DNA from: Pseudomonas anatoliensis
GTDB lineage: Bacteria; Pseudomonadota; Gammaproteobacteria; Pseudomonadales; Pseudomonadaceae
DNA: 64,000 bases
Assembly (NCBI RefSeq): GCF_017976235.1
Contig: NZ_JACVHC010000001.1
Location: 930,001-994,000, forward strand
Reading direction: 5' to 3'
Shown here one piece after another: positions 44,673-54,166 of this stretch. How positions within the stretch are numbered: the stretch's first letter is position 1; every line of letters starts with the position of its first letter. The notes under the pieces are model-generated. The model did no database searches and was not told the DNA's origin. It was given only the letters and a program-made list of their open reading frames with translations. Both the position numbers and the translations under genes were made by a program.

Positions 44673-44762
44673 TGTGGGAGCGAGCTTGCTCGCGAAGACG
44701 GCAGCACATTCAGTATCGATGCCCGCTGAACCACCGCTTTCGCGAGCAGGCTCGCTCCCACA
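44673..44762. repeat. REP inverted repeat between xylF and xylG
   Basis: Arms of 24 bases (44673-44696, starting TGTGGGAGCGAGC; and 44739-44762, ending GCTCGCTCCCACA) with one mismatch (position 44687 against 44748), separated by 42 bases. Different family from the TGTAGGAGCTGCC elements. It is inside the xylose operon, 19 bases after the xylF stop. Confidence 0.9.
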
Positions 44763-44803
44763 GGTTCAGTGGTGTGTGAGTCTTTGATATACGAGCCCTC
44801 TCC

Positions 44804-46360
44804 ATGTCCGACTATTTGCTGCAAATGAACGGCATCGTCAAAACCTTCGGCGGTGTCAAAGCGCTCAACGGTATCGACATCAAGGTCAAACCGGGGGAAT
44901 GCGTTGGCCTGTGCGGTGAGAATGGCGCCGGCAAGTCCACGCTGATGAAGATCCTTTCGGCGGTCTATCCCCATGGCACCTGGGACGGTGAAATCCTCTG
45001 GGACGGGCAACCGCTCACAGCGCAATCGATCAGCGAGACGGAAGCGGCCGGGATCGTCATCATTCACCAGGAACTGACGCTGGTGCCCGACCTGTCGGTG
45101 GCCGAAAACATTTTCATGGGCCATGAACTGACGCTGCCTGGCGGGCGGATGAATTACCCGGCGATGATTCACAGCGCCGAAGCTTTGATGCGCGAGCTGA
45201 AAGTCCCCGACATGAACGTAGCGCTGCCGGTATCGCAGTACGGCGGTGGCTATCAGCAACTGGTGGAAATCGCCAAAGCCCTGAACAAAAAGGCCCGCCT
45301 GCTGATCCTCGACGAACCTTCATCAGCTTTGAGCCGCTCGGAAATCGAGGTGTTGCTGGACATCATCCGCGACCTCAAAGCCAAGGGGGTTGCCTGCGTC
45401 TACATCTCGCACAAGCTCGATGAAGTGGCTGCCGTGTGCGACACCATCTCGGTGATCCGCGACGGCAAACATATCGCCACCACCGCCATGGCCGACATGG
45501 ACATTCCACAGATCATCACCCAAATGGTCGGCCGGGAAATGAGCAACCTTTACCCCTGCGAGCCGCACGACATTGGCGAGGTGATTTTCGAGGCCCGCCA
45601 CATCACCTGCTACGACGTCGACAACCCCAAGCGCAAACGGGTCGACGATATTTCGTTCGTCCTCAAACGCGGCGAGATCCTCGGCATCGCCGGGCTGGTC
45701 GGCGCCGGCCGTACCGAACTGGTGACCGCGCTGTTCGGCGCCTACCCGGGTCGTCATGAGGGCGAAGTCTGGCTGGACGGTCACCCCATCGACACGCGTA
45801 CACCGCTCAAATCGATTCGTGCCGGGCTCTGCCTGGTGCCGGAGGATCGCAAGCGCCAGGGCATCATTCCGGACCTGGGCGTCGGCCAGAACATCACCCT
45901 CGCCGTGCTGGACAACTACTCGAAACTCACCCGCATCGATGCCGAGGCCGAGCTGGGCAGCATCGATCATGAAATCGCCCGCCTGCACCTCAAGACCGCG
46001 AGCCCGTATCTGCCGATCACCAGTCTGTCGGGTGGCAATCAACAAAAAGCCGTCCTGGCGAAGATGCTACTCACCCAACCCCGAGTGCTGATTCTCGATG
46101 AGCCGACCCGAGGCGTGGACGTCGGTGCCAAATACGAAATCTACAAGTTGATGGGCGCGCTGGCGGCCGCAGGCGTGTCGATCATCATGGTGTCGTCGGA
46201 GCTGGCCGAAGTGCTCGGCGTTTCCGACCGCGTGCTGGTGATCGGCGAAGGTCAGTTGCGTGGCGACTTCATCAACCATGAACTCACCCAGGAACAGGTG
46301 CTCGCCGCCGCCCTCAGCCAGCCTGGCAGCCATAACAATAATGATCGGAAATCCGCGTAA
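44804..46360 (+). CDS. xylG: Xylose ABC transporter ATP-binding protein (double ATPase)
   Basis: A 518-residue protein with two ABC modules. The first has Walker [10 protein letters not shown] and Walker [13 protein letters not shown]. The second has the degenerate Walker A region GLVGAGRTE, usual for sugar importers of this class, signature LSGGNQQK and Walker [13 protein letters not shown]. It energises D-xylose import with XylH and XylF. It ends directly at the xylH start, without intervening bases. Confidence 0.96.
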   Translation: MSDYLLQMNGIVKTFGGVKALNGIDIKVKPGECVGLCGENGAGKSTLMKILSAVYPHGTWDGEILWDGQPLTAQSISETEAAGIVIIHQELTLVPDLSVAENIFMGHELTLPGGRMNYPAMIHSAEALMRELKVPDMNVALPVSQYGGGYQQLVEIAKALNKKARLLILDEPSSALSRSEIEVLLDIIRDLKAKGVACVYISHKLDEVAAVCDTISVIRDGKHIATTAMADMDIPQIITQMVGREMSNLYPCEPHDIGEVIFEARHITCYDVDNPKRKRVDDISFVLKRGEILGIAGLVGAGRTELVTALFGAYPGRHEGEVWLDGHPIDTRTPLKSIRAGLCLVPEDRKRQGIIPDLGVGQNITLAVLDNYSKLTRIDAEAELGSIDHEIARLHLKTASPYLPITSLSGGNQQKAVLAKMLLTQPRVLILDEPTRGVDVGAKYEIYKLMGALAAAGVSIIMVSSELAEVLGVSDRVLVIGEGQLRGDFINHELTQEQVLAAALSQPGSHNNNDRKSA

Positions 46361-47497
46361 ATGAATCAGGTCAAACAACTGTTCACCCGCTACAAAATGC
46401 TCGCGCTGGTGTTTGCCGTGGTGTTGATCTGGCTGTTCTTCAGCTGGCAGACCGAAGGCGGATTCCTCACCCCGCGCAACCTCTCCAATCTGCTGCGGCA
46501 AATGTCCATTACCGGAATTCTCGCCTGCGGCATGGTGCTGGTGATCATCAGCGGCGAGATCGATTTGTCGGTCGGCTCATTGCTGGGCCTGCTCGGTGGC
46601 CTCGCCGCCATTCTTGATGTGATTTACCACGTCCCGCTGCTGGCGAATCTGAGCCTGGTCGCCCTCTGTGGACTTTTGATCGGTCTCGCCAACGGTTACA
46701 TGGCGGCTTACTTGCGGATACCGTCCTTTATTGTCGGTCTGGGGGGCATGCTGGCGTTCCGCGGGATTCTGCTGGGGATTACCGGCGGCACGACCATCGC
46801 GCCGGTGTCGCCGGAACTCGTCTACATCGGTCAGGGTTACTTGCCCCACGCGATCGGCACCGGCCTGGGCGTTCTGCTGTTTGCGCTGACGGTGTTCCTG
46901 ACCTGGAAACAACGGCGCAATCGCGCCCTTCACGGCCTGGCGGCGCATTCCTTGCTGCGAGACGTCATACGCGTGTTGGTGATCGGCGCCGTGCTGGCCG
47001 GTTTCGTCCAGACGCTCAACAGTTACGACGGCATTCCCGTGCCGGTCTTGCTGCTGCTTGTTTTGCTGGGCGCGTTCAGCTACGTCGCCAGTCAGACCGT
47101 ATTCGGTCGGCGCGTCTATGCCGTCGGCAGCAATATGGAAGCGACGCGCCTGTCCGGGATCAATGTGCAGGCCGTGAAGCTGTGGATTTTCGGGATCATG
47201 GGCGTGATGTGCGCCCTCGCCGGCGTGGTCAATACCGCGCGCCTGGCCGCCGGTTCACCTTCGGCCGGCAGCATGGGTGAACTCGACGCCATCGCCGCCT
47301 GCTTCATCGGCGGCACCTCCATGCGCGGCGGTTCGGGGACGGTCTACGGCGCCCTCCTCGGCGCGCTGGTCATCACCAGTCTGGACAACGGCATGTCCAT
47401 GCTCGACGTCGACAGCTATTGGCAGATGATCGTCAAGGGCAGCATTCTGGTGCTGGCCGTGTGGGTGGATGTGAGTACGCGCACCGGCCGCCGTTGA
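46361..47497 (+). CDS. xylH: Xylose ABC transporter permease
   Basis: A 378-residue membrane protein of the ribose/xylose permease family with about ten helices. It has GMVLVIISGEIDLSVGSLLG, the family signature in the second to third helix region, NGYMAAYLRIPSFIVGLGGM, and VGSNMEATRLSGINV followed by FIGGTSMRGGSGTVYGALLG. It immediately follows xylG. The xylose set ends here: no xylB (xylulokinase) lies in the window. The convergent LysR gene ends ten bases away. Confidence 0.96.
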   Translation: MNQVKQLFTRYKMLALVFAVVLIWLFFSWQTEGGFLTPRNLSNLLRQMSITGILACGMVLVIISGEIDLSVGSLLGLLGGLAAILDVIYHVPLLANLSLVALCGLLIGLANGYMAAYLRIPSFIVGLGGMLAFRGILLGITGGTTIAPVSPELVYIGQGYLPHAIGTGLGVLLFALTVFLTWKQRRNRALHGLAAHSLLRDVIRVLVIGAVLAGFVQTLNSYDGIPVPVLLLLVLLGAFSYVASQTVFGRRVYAVGSNMEATRLSGINVQAVKLWIFGIMGVMCALAGVVNTARLAAGSPSAGSMGELDAIAACFIGGTSMRGGSGTVYGALLGALVITSLDNGMSMLDVDSYWQMIVKGSILVLAVWVDVSTRTGRR

Positions 47498-47507
47498 GGC
47501 GCAGGGG

Positions 47508-48425
47508 TCACGCTGCGGGTGCCGGCGACGGGCTGAGAATTTCCATCAGGAAATCGATAAATACATTGATCCGGCTGGACCCACGGTGATTGGGTAAATA
47601 CAACGCGTTGATGCACGTGCTGGCACTGCCGGGATTGACCTCGTACTGCTCAAGCAGTCGGGTCAGCCGGCCGGCTGCCACGTCGTCGCGTACCAGCCAG
47701 TCAGCCAGCAGCGTCACCCCGCCGCCGCCGATGGCGGCTTCGCGCAGGATGTCGGCGTTGTTGCTTTGCAGGCGTCCGTGGACGTTGAGCTGAATGGGCG
47801 CGTCTTCATTCTGAAGGGTCCAGTGCTGGTGGGTGCCGCCGTAATCGAAACGCAGGCATTGATGCTCCAGCAAATCCCGTGGGTGACAGAGCGCCGCGCT
47901 ACGCGCCAGATACGCCGGACTGGCCACCACCCAGCGCTCGAAACGCCCCACGTGTTTGCTGACGATGTCGTCACTGACCACGGAGGATCCGAGCCGCACC
48001 GAAACATCAATCTGCTCGCTGAGCAGGTCGCTGACCTGATCGCTCAGCGACAGACTGATCTCCAGACCCGGATGCCGCTCCAGCAAGCGGCTCAGGTGCG
48101 GCGCGATCAGGCGCCGGCCGAACTCCACCGGCACGCTGATGCGCAGACGGCCCTGCGCTTCGGCGCCACGATCGGCGACAACGGCATCGGCTTCGTCGAT
48201 CGCGTCGAGAATCGCCACGGCTTTTTCGAAATAGGTCTGCCCGGCAATGGTCACGCTGGTGTTGCGCGTGGTGCGATTGAGCAGGCTCGCGCCCAACTCG
48301 TGCTCCAGCCCTGCCACTTGCCGTGTCACTGACGACGTGGATATCCCGAGTTTGCGCGCCGCCGAGGAATAACCCCCGCAGCGCACGGTTTCGACAAACA
48401 TCTTCAGTGCCAGCAACTTGTCCAT
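47508..48425 (-). CDS. LysR-family transcriptional regulator
   Basis: A 305-residue regulator. The winged helix-turn-helix (MDKLLALKMFVETVRCGGYS, then ARKLGISTSSVTRQVAGLEH) is followed by a substrate-binding domain of the DsdA/CrgA-like type (LRISVPVEFGRRLIAPHLSR, then GVTLLADWLVRDDVAAGRL). The start at 48425 places the HTH at the usual position; the longer frame upstream lacks family resemblance. It precedes an MFS gene on the same strand, 94 bases away, whose promoter may be autonomous. It may control that exporter or the molybdenum oxidase genes beyond. Confidence 0.9.
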   Translation of the reverse strand: MDKLLALKMFVETVRCGGYSSAARKLGISTSSVTRQVAGLEHELGASLLNRTTRNTSVTIAGQTYFEKAVAILDAIDEADAVVADRGAEAQGRLRISVPVEFGRRLIAPHLSRLLERHPGLEISLSLSDQVSDLLSEQIDVSVRLGSSVVSDDIVSKHVGRFERWVVASPAYLARSAALCHPRDLLEHQCLRFDYGGTHQHWTLQNEDAPIQLNVHGRLQSNNADILREAAIGGGGVTLLADWLVRDDVAAGRLTRLLEQYEVNPGSASTCINALYLPNHRGSSRINVFIDFLMEILSPSPAPAA

Positions 48426-48519
48426 AAGCGGAGTCCGATCGAAAGGGAACGCGGATGATTGTGCATCACTGTTCCCCCGTCGTCTTGTACCGCCGTGCTT
48501 GCCCGCACTCGTCGGCTGT

Positions 48520-49719
48520 TCAGACATCGGCCCTGCGGCTCAGAAACAACCCGAGTGCGAGCGCTGGCAGCAGCGCCACCGCGACGGCAGACAGGTTCCA
48601 GCCAAAATGCTCGTACAGCGGGCTCGCCACCAGCGACCCCACCGCGCCGCCGACGAAAATGCTGGTCATGTACACGGCGTTCAGGCGTGCACGGCTGTGG
48701 GGATCGAGGGCGTACACCTCACGCTGACCGAGCACCATGTTCAATTGCACGGCGAAATCCAGCAGTACCGCGCACACTACCAGCCAGACATAGCTGCTGC
48801 CCGGTAGTGCGGCGATCAACAGCGACACTGGCGCCAGCAACAACGCGACCAGCGTGCCGCGCCGACCCTGTCCGGCATCGGCCAGACGCCCGGCAATCGG
48901 CGCCGCAATGGCACCCACTGCACCGACCAGCGCGAAGATCGCCACGTGTGCCTGAGTGAAGCCGTGGTGACGCATCAGTTCAATCGGTGCGAGGGTCCAG
49001 AACAGACTGAAACTGGCAAACAGCAGCCCTTGGTACAGCGAGCGCTGACGCAACAGCGGATAACGCCGGGCCAAGGCAAACACCGAACCGATCAGCGCAA
49101 CATACGAGGCTTTATGCGTCGGCACCCGACGCGGCAGTGCCACAGCGGTAACCAGAGCGATGACCGCCATCAAGGCTGCTGCGCTGTAAAACACCCCGCG
49201 CCAGCCGAACACGTCGACCAACAGGCTCGACAGTGGCCGCGACAACAGAATGCCCAGCAGCAGACCGCTCATGATATTGCCGACGACGCGGCCACGGCTG
49301 GCCTCGGGCGCCAGGTGCGCCGCCAGCGGCACAAGGATCTGCACGGCCACCGACGTCAGGCCGATCAACAAAGACAACACCAGGAACATCGACGGCGAAT
49401 GGCTCAGGCCGGCGCATAGCAGCGTGACACTCGACGCGAGAGTGAAGCCGACCACCAGCCGGCGGTTTTCCATCAGGTCGGCCAATGGCACCAGCAGCAA
49501 CAGGCCCAGCGCGTAGCCAAACTGCGTCAGCGAAACGATCAGGCTGGCATTGGCGCTGGACAGACCGATCTGTGGTGCGATCAGTTCAACGATCGGTTGG
49601 GCGTAATAAAGATTGGCCACGACCGCACCACAGCAGAAAGCCAGGAACGCGACCATCAGGCCGGAAAGTCCAGCCGGCTGTTCGGCATTGGTCGCAACGA
49701 CCGGATTGCCCGTGAGCAT
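48520..49719 (-). CDS. MFS transporter (DHA1-type exporter)
   Basis: A 399-residue transporter with 12 predicted helices. It has NLYYAQPIVELIAPQIG (helix 1-2 loop), VPLADLMENRRLVVG (loop 2-3 motif A variant) and SGLLLGILLSRPLSSLLVD in helix 5, the pattern of YnfM/AraJ-like exporters. GAGGTG is six bases before the ATG. It is divergent from the cytochrome / molybdenum oxidase genes, with 295 bases between. The substrate is not evident. Confidence 0.88.
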   Translation of the reverse strand: MLTGNPVVATNAEQPAGLSGLMVAFLAFCCGAVVANLYYAQPIVELIAPQIGLSSANASLIVSLTQFGYALGLLLLVPLADLMENRRLVVGFTLASSVTLLCAGLSHSPSMFLVLSLLIGLTSVAVQILVPLAAHLAPEASRGRVVGNIMSGLLLGILLSRPLSSLLVDVFGWRGVFYSAAALMAVIALVTAVALPRRVPTHKASYVALIGSVFALARRYPLLRQRSLYQGLLFASFSLFWTLAPIELMRHHGFTQAHVAIFALVGAVGAIAAPIAGRLADAGQGRRGTLVALLLAPVSLLIAALPGSSYVWLVVCAVLLDFAVQLNMVLGQREVYALDPHSRARLNAVYMTSIFVGGAVGSLVASPLYEHFGWNLSAVAVALLPALALGLFLSRRADV

Positions 49720-49961
49720 GATGACACCTCATTGAGTTCAGGAAAGTGCTGCCAAGGCTACGGTTCTGTAGCGATGCGCAGAATCCACGCGGCGGGCAAC
49801 GCAGTGATGCGTCCGGCGCAACGGCGCAGGCGTTGCTTCTGGCGCAACGCGCTGTTGCGTGTGCCGGTGATTCTGCGGCGCAGGCGGTTTCTCTACGCTT
49901 TGGCCCCTGGCGCTGTCGTCCCTGGCGGCGCCCTTCCCCGGCCATCACAAGGAGCGTTTTC

Positions 49962-50018
49962 ATGACCCGTAGCCCATCCGTCCTGTCATTGCCTGCCGCG
50001 TTTTTTCCTGTGCCATGA
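49962..50018 (+). CDS. 18-codon leader ORF overlapping the cytochrome c start
   Basis: A short ORF, MTRSPSVLSLPAAFFPVP, with an excellent ribosome site (AAGGAG, eight bases before ATG). Its TGA overlaps the cytochrome c start codon in the arrangement CCATGA. The cytochrome gene has no Shine-Dalgarno sequence of its own (upstream bases TTTTTTCCTGTGCC), so its translation may depend on ribosomes ending on this leader. The peptide has no recognised function. Too short to be sure it is made. Confidence 0.55.
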   Translation: MTRSPSVLSLPAAFFPVP

Positions 50019-51295
50019 ACAGCTCATTCCTGAAGTCCAGAACGCTTTGGATCTACGTGGCCGTCGTCGCAATGCTCGGCCTGATCGGCGCCGTTTTGCT
50101 GATGTGGCGCCCGGCAATTGCGCCGATCGAGCGCCCGACAATGTTCGATATGGCGCAGCTGCAACGGGGGGCGCGGGTGGTCGAGGCCGGCGATTGTGCG
50201 GTCTGCCACACCCGCCCCGGCGGCGAATATCTGGCCGGTGGTCTACCGTTGGTTACGCCGTTCGGCACGCTGTTCAGCACCAACATCACCCCGGACGTAC
50301 AGACCGGTATCGGCCAATGGTCATTGCCGGCGTTCGAGCGGGCGATGCGACAGGGCATTGCTCGCGACGGTCACTTCCTCTATCCGGCGTTCCCCTACGT
50401 GCACTACCGGCGCATGAGCGCGGCAGATGTCGCCGACGCCTATGCCTACTTGATGAGCGGCCCCGCCGTGCACGCGCCGGCAGAGCAGAACCTGATGAAT
50501 TTTCCGATGAACATTCGCCCGCTGGTGGCGTTCTGGAACCTGCTGTTCCTGCACGGTGAGCCATTGACGCCGTTAGCGCAGCGCAGCGAAGCGTGGAATC
50601 GCGGGCGTTATCTGGTTGACGGTCCGGGCCATTGTGCCGGCTGCCATTCGCCGTTGAATTTGATTGGCGCGGAGAAATCCTCGGACTATTTGCAGGGCGG
50701 CCGCGTGGACGGCTGGCACGCGCCCGCGTTGGTCGGTATGGGCCAACGCGCCAACCCGTGGCGTCGCGAGCAACTGGTGAGCTACCTGCGCGCCGAGATC
50801 GTTGATGGTCACGGCACACCCGCCGGTCCGATGCGTCCGGTCAGCTTGAGTCTGGCCCGCTTGCCCGCCAGTGAAGCCGAGGCGATTGCCGAGTATTTGC
50901 TCAGCCTGGAAAACCCGCCTTCGGTGACAGAGACAACGGCGAAGACGCCTGCCAGTGAACCGGCAGACCACTCGACCGGTGCCCTGCTTTTCAGCAGCGC
51001 CTGCGCCGGCTGTCATGGCCCGGCGGCGCCGATGCGCACCATCGATGGTCGCCCGGGCTTGCAAAACACCTCGGCGCTGCAAGCGGTCAGTTCGCGCAAC
51101 TTCCTCAAAACCGTGCTCGAAGGACTGCCCGCCACACCCGGATCGCCCGGCCCGGTAATGCCTGCATTCGCTGCCAGCCTGGACAACACGCAACTCGGCG
51201 CACTGGCCGCGTATCTGCGTCAGCAAGCCAGCCCCGATCAGCCGTGGGCCGACCTCTCTTCCACTATTGAAGCGTTACGTCAGGAGACGAAATGA
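50015..51295 (+). CDS. Membrane-anchored tri-heme cytochrome c (AdhB-like oxidase subunit)
   Basis: A 426-residue protein with an uncleaved or signal-like helix (LWIYVAVVAMLGLIGAVLLM) and three CxxCH heme sites: CAVCH at 61-65, CAGCH at 207-211 and a third CAGCH in the C-terminal domain (about residue 332). It resembles the cytochrome subunits of periplasmic alcohol and aldehyde dehydrogenases, which pass electrons to the respiratory chain. It overlaps the 2Fe-2S subunit gene by four bases, giving the order cytochrome, iron-sulfur, molybdopterin. Its start overlaps the leader ORF stop. Confidence 0.92.
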   Translation: MNSSFLKSRTLWIYVAVVAMLGLIGAVLLMWRPAIAPIERPTMFDMAQLQRGARVVEAGDCAVCHTRPGGEYLAGGLPLVTPFGTLFSTNITPDVQTGIGQWSLPAFERAMRQGIARDGHFLYPAFPYVHYRRMSAADVADAYAYLMSGPAVHAPAEQNLMNFPMNIRPLVAFWNLLFLHGEPLTPLAQRSEAWNRGRYLVDGPGHCAGCHSPLNLIGAEKSSDYLQGGRVDGWHAPALVGMGQRANPWRREQLVSYLRAEIVDGHGTPAGPMRPVSLSLARLPASEAEAIAEYLLSLENPPSVTETTAKTPASEPADHSTGALLFSSACAGCHGPAAPMRTIDGRPGLQNTSALQAVSSRNFLKTVLEGLPATPGSPGPVMPAFAASLDNTQLGALAAYLRQQASPDQPWADLSSTIEALRQETK

Positions 51296-51765
51296 GCCAG
51301 ATCACTCTCAACGTCAACGGAGCCGCGCAAGCACTTGAGCTGGAGCCGGACATGCCGCTGCTGTATGCGCTGCGCAATCATTTGAACCTCAACGGCGCCA
51401 AATACGGTTGCGGTCTCGGTCAATGCGGCGCCTGCACGGTGATCGTCGATGATCAACCGGTGTTCGCCTGCCTGACGCCCTGCGCCGGCCTCGAAGGCAA
51501 AAAAATCCGCACCGTGGAAAGCCTCGGCAGCGCGCAAAAACCTGGCCCTCTGCAAGCGGCGTTCATCGAGAAACAGGCCGCGCAATGCGGCTACTGCATT
51601 GCCGGCATGCTGATGCGCGCGCAAGCATTGCTTGAGCGTAATCGCCACCCGGATGAGGCGACCATTCGCGAGCACATGGCCGGCAACCTGTGCCGCTGCG
51701 GTACGCACTTGCGGATCATTGAGGCGATCAAACAGGTGGCCGGGCACAACGGGAGCCTGACATGA
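51292..51765 (+). CDS. 2Fe-2S subunit of a molybdenum hydroxylase (IorA-like)
   Basis: A 157-residue protein with both iron-sulfur clusters of the xanthine oxidase family: the N-terminal plant-type site GCGLGQCGACTVIVDD with a following Cys in VFACLTPC, and the C-terminal helical site QCGYCIAGM with NLCRCGTHLRI. It carries electrons from the molybdopterin subunit to the cytochrome. It has four-base overlaps on both sides. Homologues annotated as isoquinoline 1-oxidoreductase alpha subunit; in Pseudomonas similar sets oxidise aldehydes such as vanillin. Confidence 0.93.
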   Translation: MSQITLNVNGAAQALELEPDMPLLYALRNHLNLNGAKYGCGLGQCGACTVIVDDQPVFACLTPCAGLEGKKIRTVESLGSAQKPGPLQAAFIEKQAAQCGYCIAGMLMRAQALLERNRHPDEATIREHMAGNLCRCGTHLRIIEAIKQVAGHNGSLT

Positions 51766-53996
51766 GTGCGTCGAATGAATTGAACCCAAGCCGGCGCGCC
51801 TTCTTGCGCGGTGGTGCGTTGCTGATGGCGTTCACCCTGCTGCCGGTGGCGCGTCGTGTGTTGGCGGATACGGAAGTCGATACGCTCGGCACCGTGGTCC
51901 TCGCGCCCGACCTCCCTGGCAGCCTGCGCACCAACCCGTTTCTCGACGCCTGGATCCGCATCGGCGCCGACGGGATTACCGTCTACACCGGCAAGGTCGA
52001 ATTGGGCACCGGGGTGAAAACCGCGCTGCTGCAAATCGCCGCCGAGCGTTTGCAGGTGCCGGCTACCTCTATCAACCTGCTCACCGCCGACACCGCGCTG
52101 ACGCCCAACGAAGGCTACACCGCCGGCAGCCACAGTATTTTCGACAGCGGTACCGCGTTGTATAACGCCGCCGCGCAGGTGCGTGAAATGCTCGTCGATG
52201 CTGCTGCGCGCCGTTGGCAGGTTGACGCTGCACTGCTGAGCACCCGCGACGGGGTGATCGAAGGCCCGGCCGGTCAGCGGATGAGTTATGCCGACGCGGT
52301 CGAGCATGTCGATGTACACCAATATGCCAAGGCGCAGTCACCGGCGATGGCCGCCGCTGACTTCAAACTCATCGGCCATTCGTTGCCGCGCCTCGACATC
52401 CCGGCGAAGGTCAGCGGCGGCGCAGCATTCGTCCAGGACATGCACCTGCCGGGCATGCTGCATGCGCGGGTGATCCGCCCGCCTCGTCCGGGCTGCACGT
52501 TGCAAGCATTCGATGCGGCGTCCATCGAGGCGTTGGCTGGCGTCGTCAAGGTGATCCGCGACGGTAACTATCTGGCGGTGGTCGCCCGTGATGAGTGGCA
52601 AGCGATCAAAGCCATGCGCAGTGCCATCGCAATGACGCAATGGAGCGGTGGCGAGGCGATTCCCGAGGCGGCCGAGATTCATGACTTGCTCAAACGCCTG
52701 CCTTCACGGCGCTACCCGATCAGCCACAACGGCACGCCGAGCGGCGCGGCCGACACGCGTTTTCAGGCGCGGGTCACCAAGCAGTATTTGATGCATGGCT
52801 CGATCGGCCCGTCTTGCGCAGTCGCCTGGTTCAAGGACGGCGTTCTCACCGTCTGGACCCACACCCAAGGTGTTTACCCGCTGCGCGCCGGCATTGCCGA
52901 AATGCTCGGTCTGCCACCTGAGCGGGTACGTTGTATTCATACCGAAGGCTCAGGGTGTTACGGGCACAACGGCGCCGATGATGCCGCCGCCGATGCGGCA
53001 TTGATTGCCGTGCGTGTGCCCGGGACGCCGGTGCGCGTGCAATGGATGCGCGAACAGGAAAATCTTTGGGAGCCGTATAGCTCGGCGATGGTCACTGAAC
53101 TCGACGCTGGCCTCAGCCAGGGCCGCCTGCAGGACTGGGCCTACGAACTATGGACCACCCCGCACAACGAACGCATCGTCAACGCCGGGCGCCTGCTGCC
53201 GGCACGTTTGCTCGCGCGGCCCTTCGCCTCGGCGCCCTCCGTGCCGATCGCCCAGCCCGAAGGCGATGGTGATCGCAACGCGGTGCCGCTGTACGACCTG
53301 AACTCGACACGCATCAACATGACCTTCGTCACCCAGATGCCCTTTCGCACCTCGGCCATGCGTTCGCTGGGTGCGCACATCAACATCTTCGCCATTGAGG
53401 CGAGTATCGACGAACTGGCGATCAGGGCCGGCATCGACGCGGTCGCGTTGCGTCTGGCCCATCTCAGCGACCCGCGTGCGCGTGCGGTTGTGGAACGTGT
53501 GCGTGATGAGATCGGCTGGCCGCAAAAAAGCAGCGAGCCCGGCGCCGGTATCGGCTTCGCCTTTGCCCGCTACAAAAACATCATGGGTTACTGCGCCATC
53601 GCGGTGAAGCTGCGGGTGCATCCGCAGACCGGCGAGGTCCGCATCGATCATGTGGTGACGGCGGTTGACGTCGGCCAGATCGTCAGCCCCGATGGCCTGC
53701 GCAATCAGGTCGAGGGCGGCATTGTGCAGTCCACAAGCTGGACCCTATACGAAAAAGTCGCCTACGACGCGGGGGGCATTCGCAGCTACGACTGGAGCGG
53801 TTATCCGATTCTGCGCTTCACGCAATTGCCGAAAAAAGTCGATGTGCATTTGCTCGACCAGCCGGGGGAACCCTTCCTTGGTGCCGCTGAAATCGTTCAG
53901 GGGCCGATGGCCGCCGCCCTTGGCAACGCCGTCGCCAATGCCACCGGCCGGCGCTGGCTGAACCTGCCACTGACGCGCTCAAACCAACCCGTCTGA
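51762..53996 (+). CDS. Molybdopterin-binding subunit of a periplasmic aldehyde/N-heterocycle oxidase (IorB-like)
   Basis: A 744-residue catalytic subunit. A twin-arginine signal (SRRAFLRGGALLMAFTLLPV) shows export after folding. The cofactor-binding segments include VYTGKVELGTGVKTALLQIA, EGSGCYGHNGADDAAADAAL and the C-terminal GEPFLGAAEIVQGPMAAALG, holding the presumed catalytic Glu. With the preceding 2Fe-2S and cytochrome subunits this forms an oxidase like the one encoded by P. putida iorAB-adhB, linked to oxidation of aromatic aldehydes. No XdhC-type maturation factor is in the window. The substrate is inferred, not shown. Confidence 0.92.
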   Translation: MSASNELNPSRRAFLRGGALLMAFTLLPVARRVLADTEVDTLGTVVLAPDLPGSLRTNPFLDAWIRIGADGITVYTGKVELGTGVKTALLQIAAERLQVPATSINLLTADTALTPNEGYTAGSHSIFDSGTALYNAAAQVREMLVDAAARRWQVDAALLSTRDGVIEGPAGQRMSYADAVEHVDVHQYAKAQSPAMAAADFKLIGHSLPRLDIPAKVSGGAAFVQDMHLPGMLHARVIRPPRPGCTLQAFDAASIEALAGVVKVIRDGNYLAVVARDEWQAIKAMRSAIAMTQWSGGEAIPEAAEIHDLLKRLPSRRYPISHNGTPSGAADTRFQARVTKQYLMHGSIGPSCAVAWFKDGVLTVWTHTQGVYPLRAGIAEMLGLPPERVRCIHTEGSGCYGHNGADDAAADAALIAVRVPGTPVRVQWMREQENLWEPYSSAMVTELDAGLSQGRLQDWAYELWTTPHNERIVNAGRLLPARLLARPFASAPSVPIAQPEGDGDRNAVPLYDLNSTRINMTFVTQMPFRTSAMRSLGAHINIFAIEASIDELAIRAGIDAVALRLAHLSDPRARAVVERVRDEIGWPQKSSEPGAGIGFAFARYKNIMGYCAIAVKLRVHPQTGEVRIDHVVTAVDVGQIVSPDGLRNQVEGGIVQSTSWTLYEKVAYDAGGIRSYDWSGYPILRFTQLPKKVDVHLLDQPGEPFLGAAEIVQGPMAAALGNAVANATGRRWLNLPLTRSNQPV

Positions 53997-54166
53997 GCCA
54001 CGCCCGTGTTCATCGCCGATGAGCACGGGTGCCGTTGCGCCCTGCGCAAAACAGCGTAGCGCCGGCCACCGATTATCAGCCCCGCTGCACACGGTTAAGT
54101 TAGCGACAGTGCTTCGCGGCCCCGCTGCCGCGCTTGAATTCCTTTAATTGAAATCTGGAGCTACCC

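Noticed and set aside
43700..45259. A 519-codon open frame on the minus strand
   Set aside because: Runs antisense across xylF, a REP and xylG, which are both clear genes.
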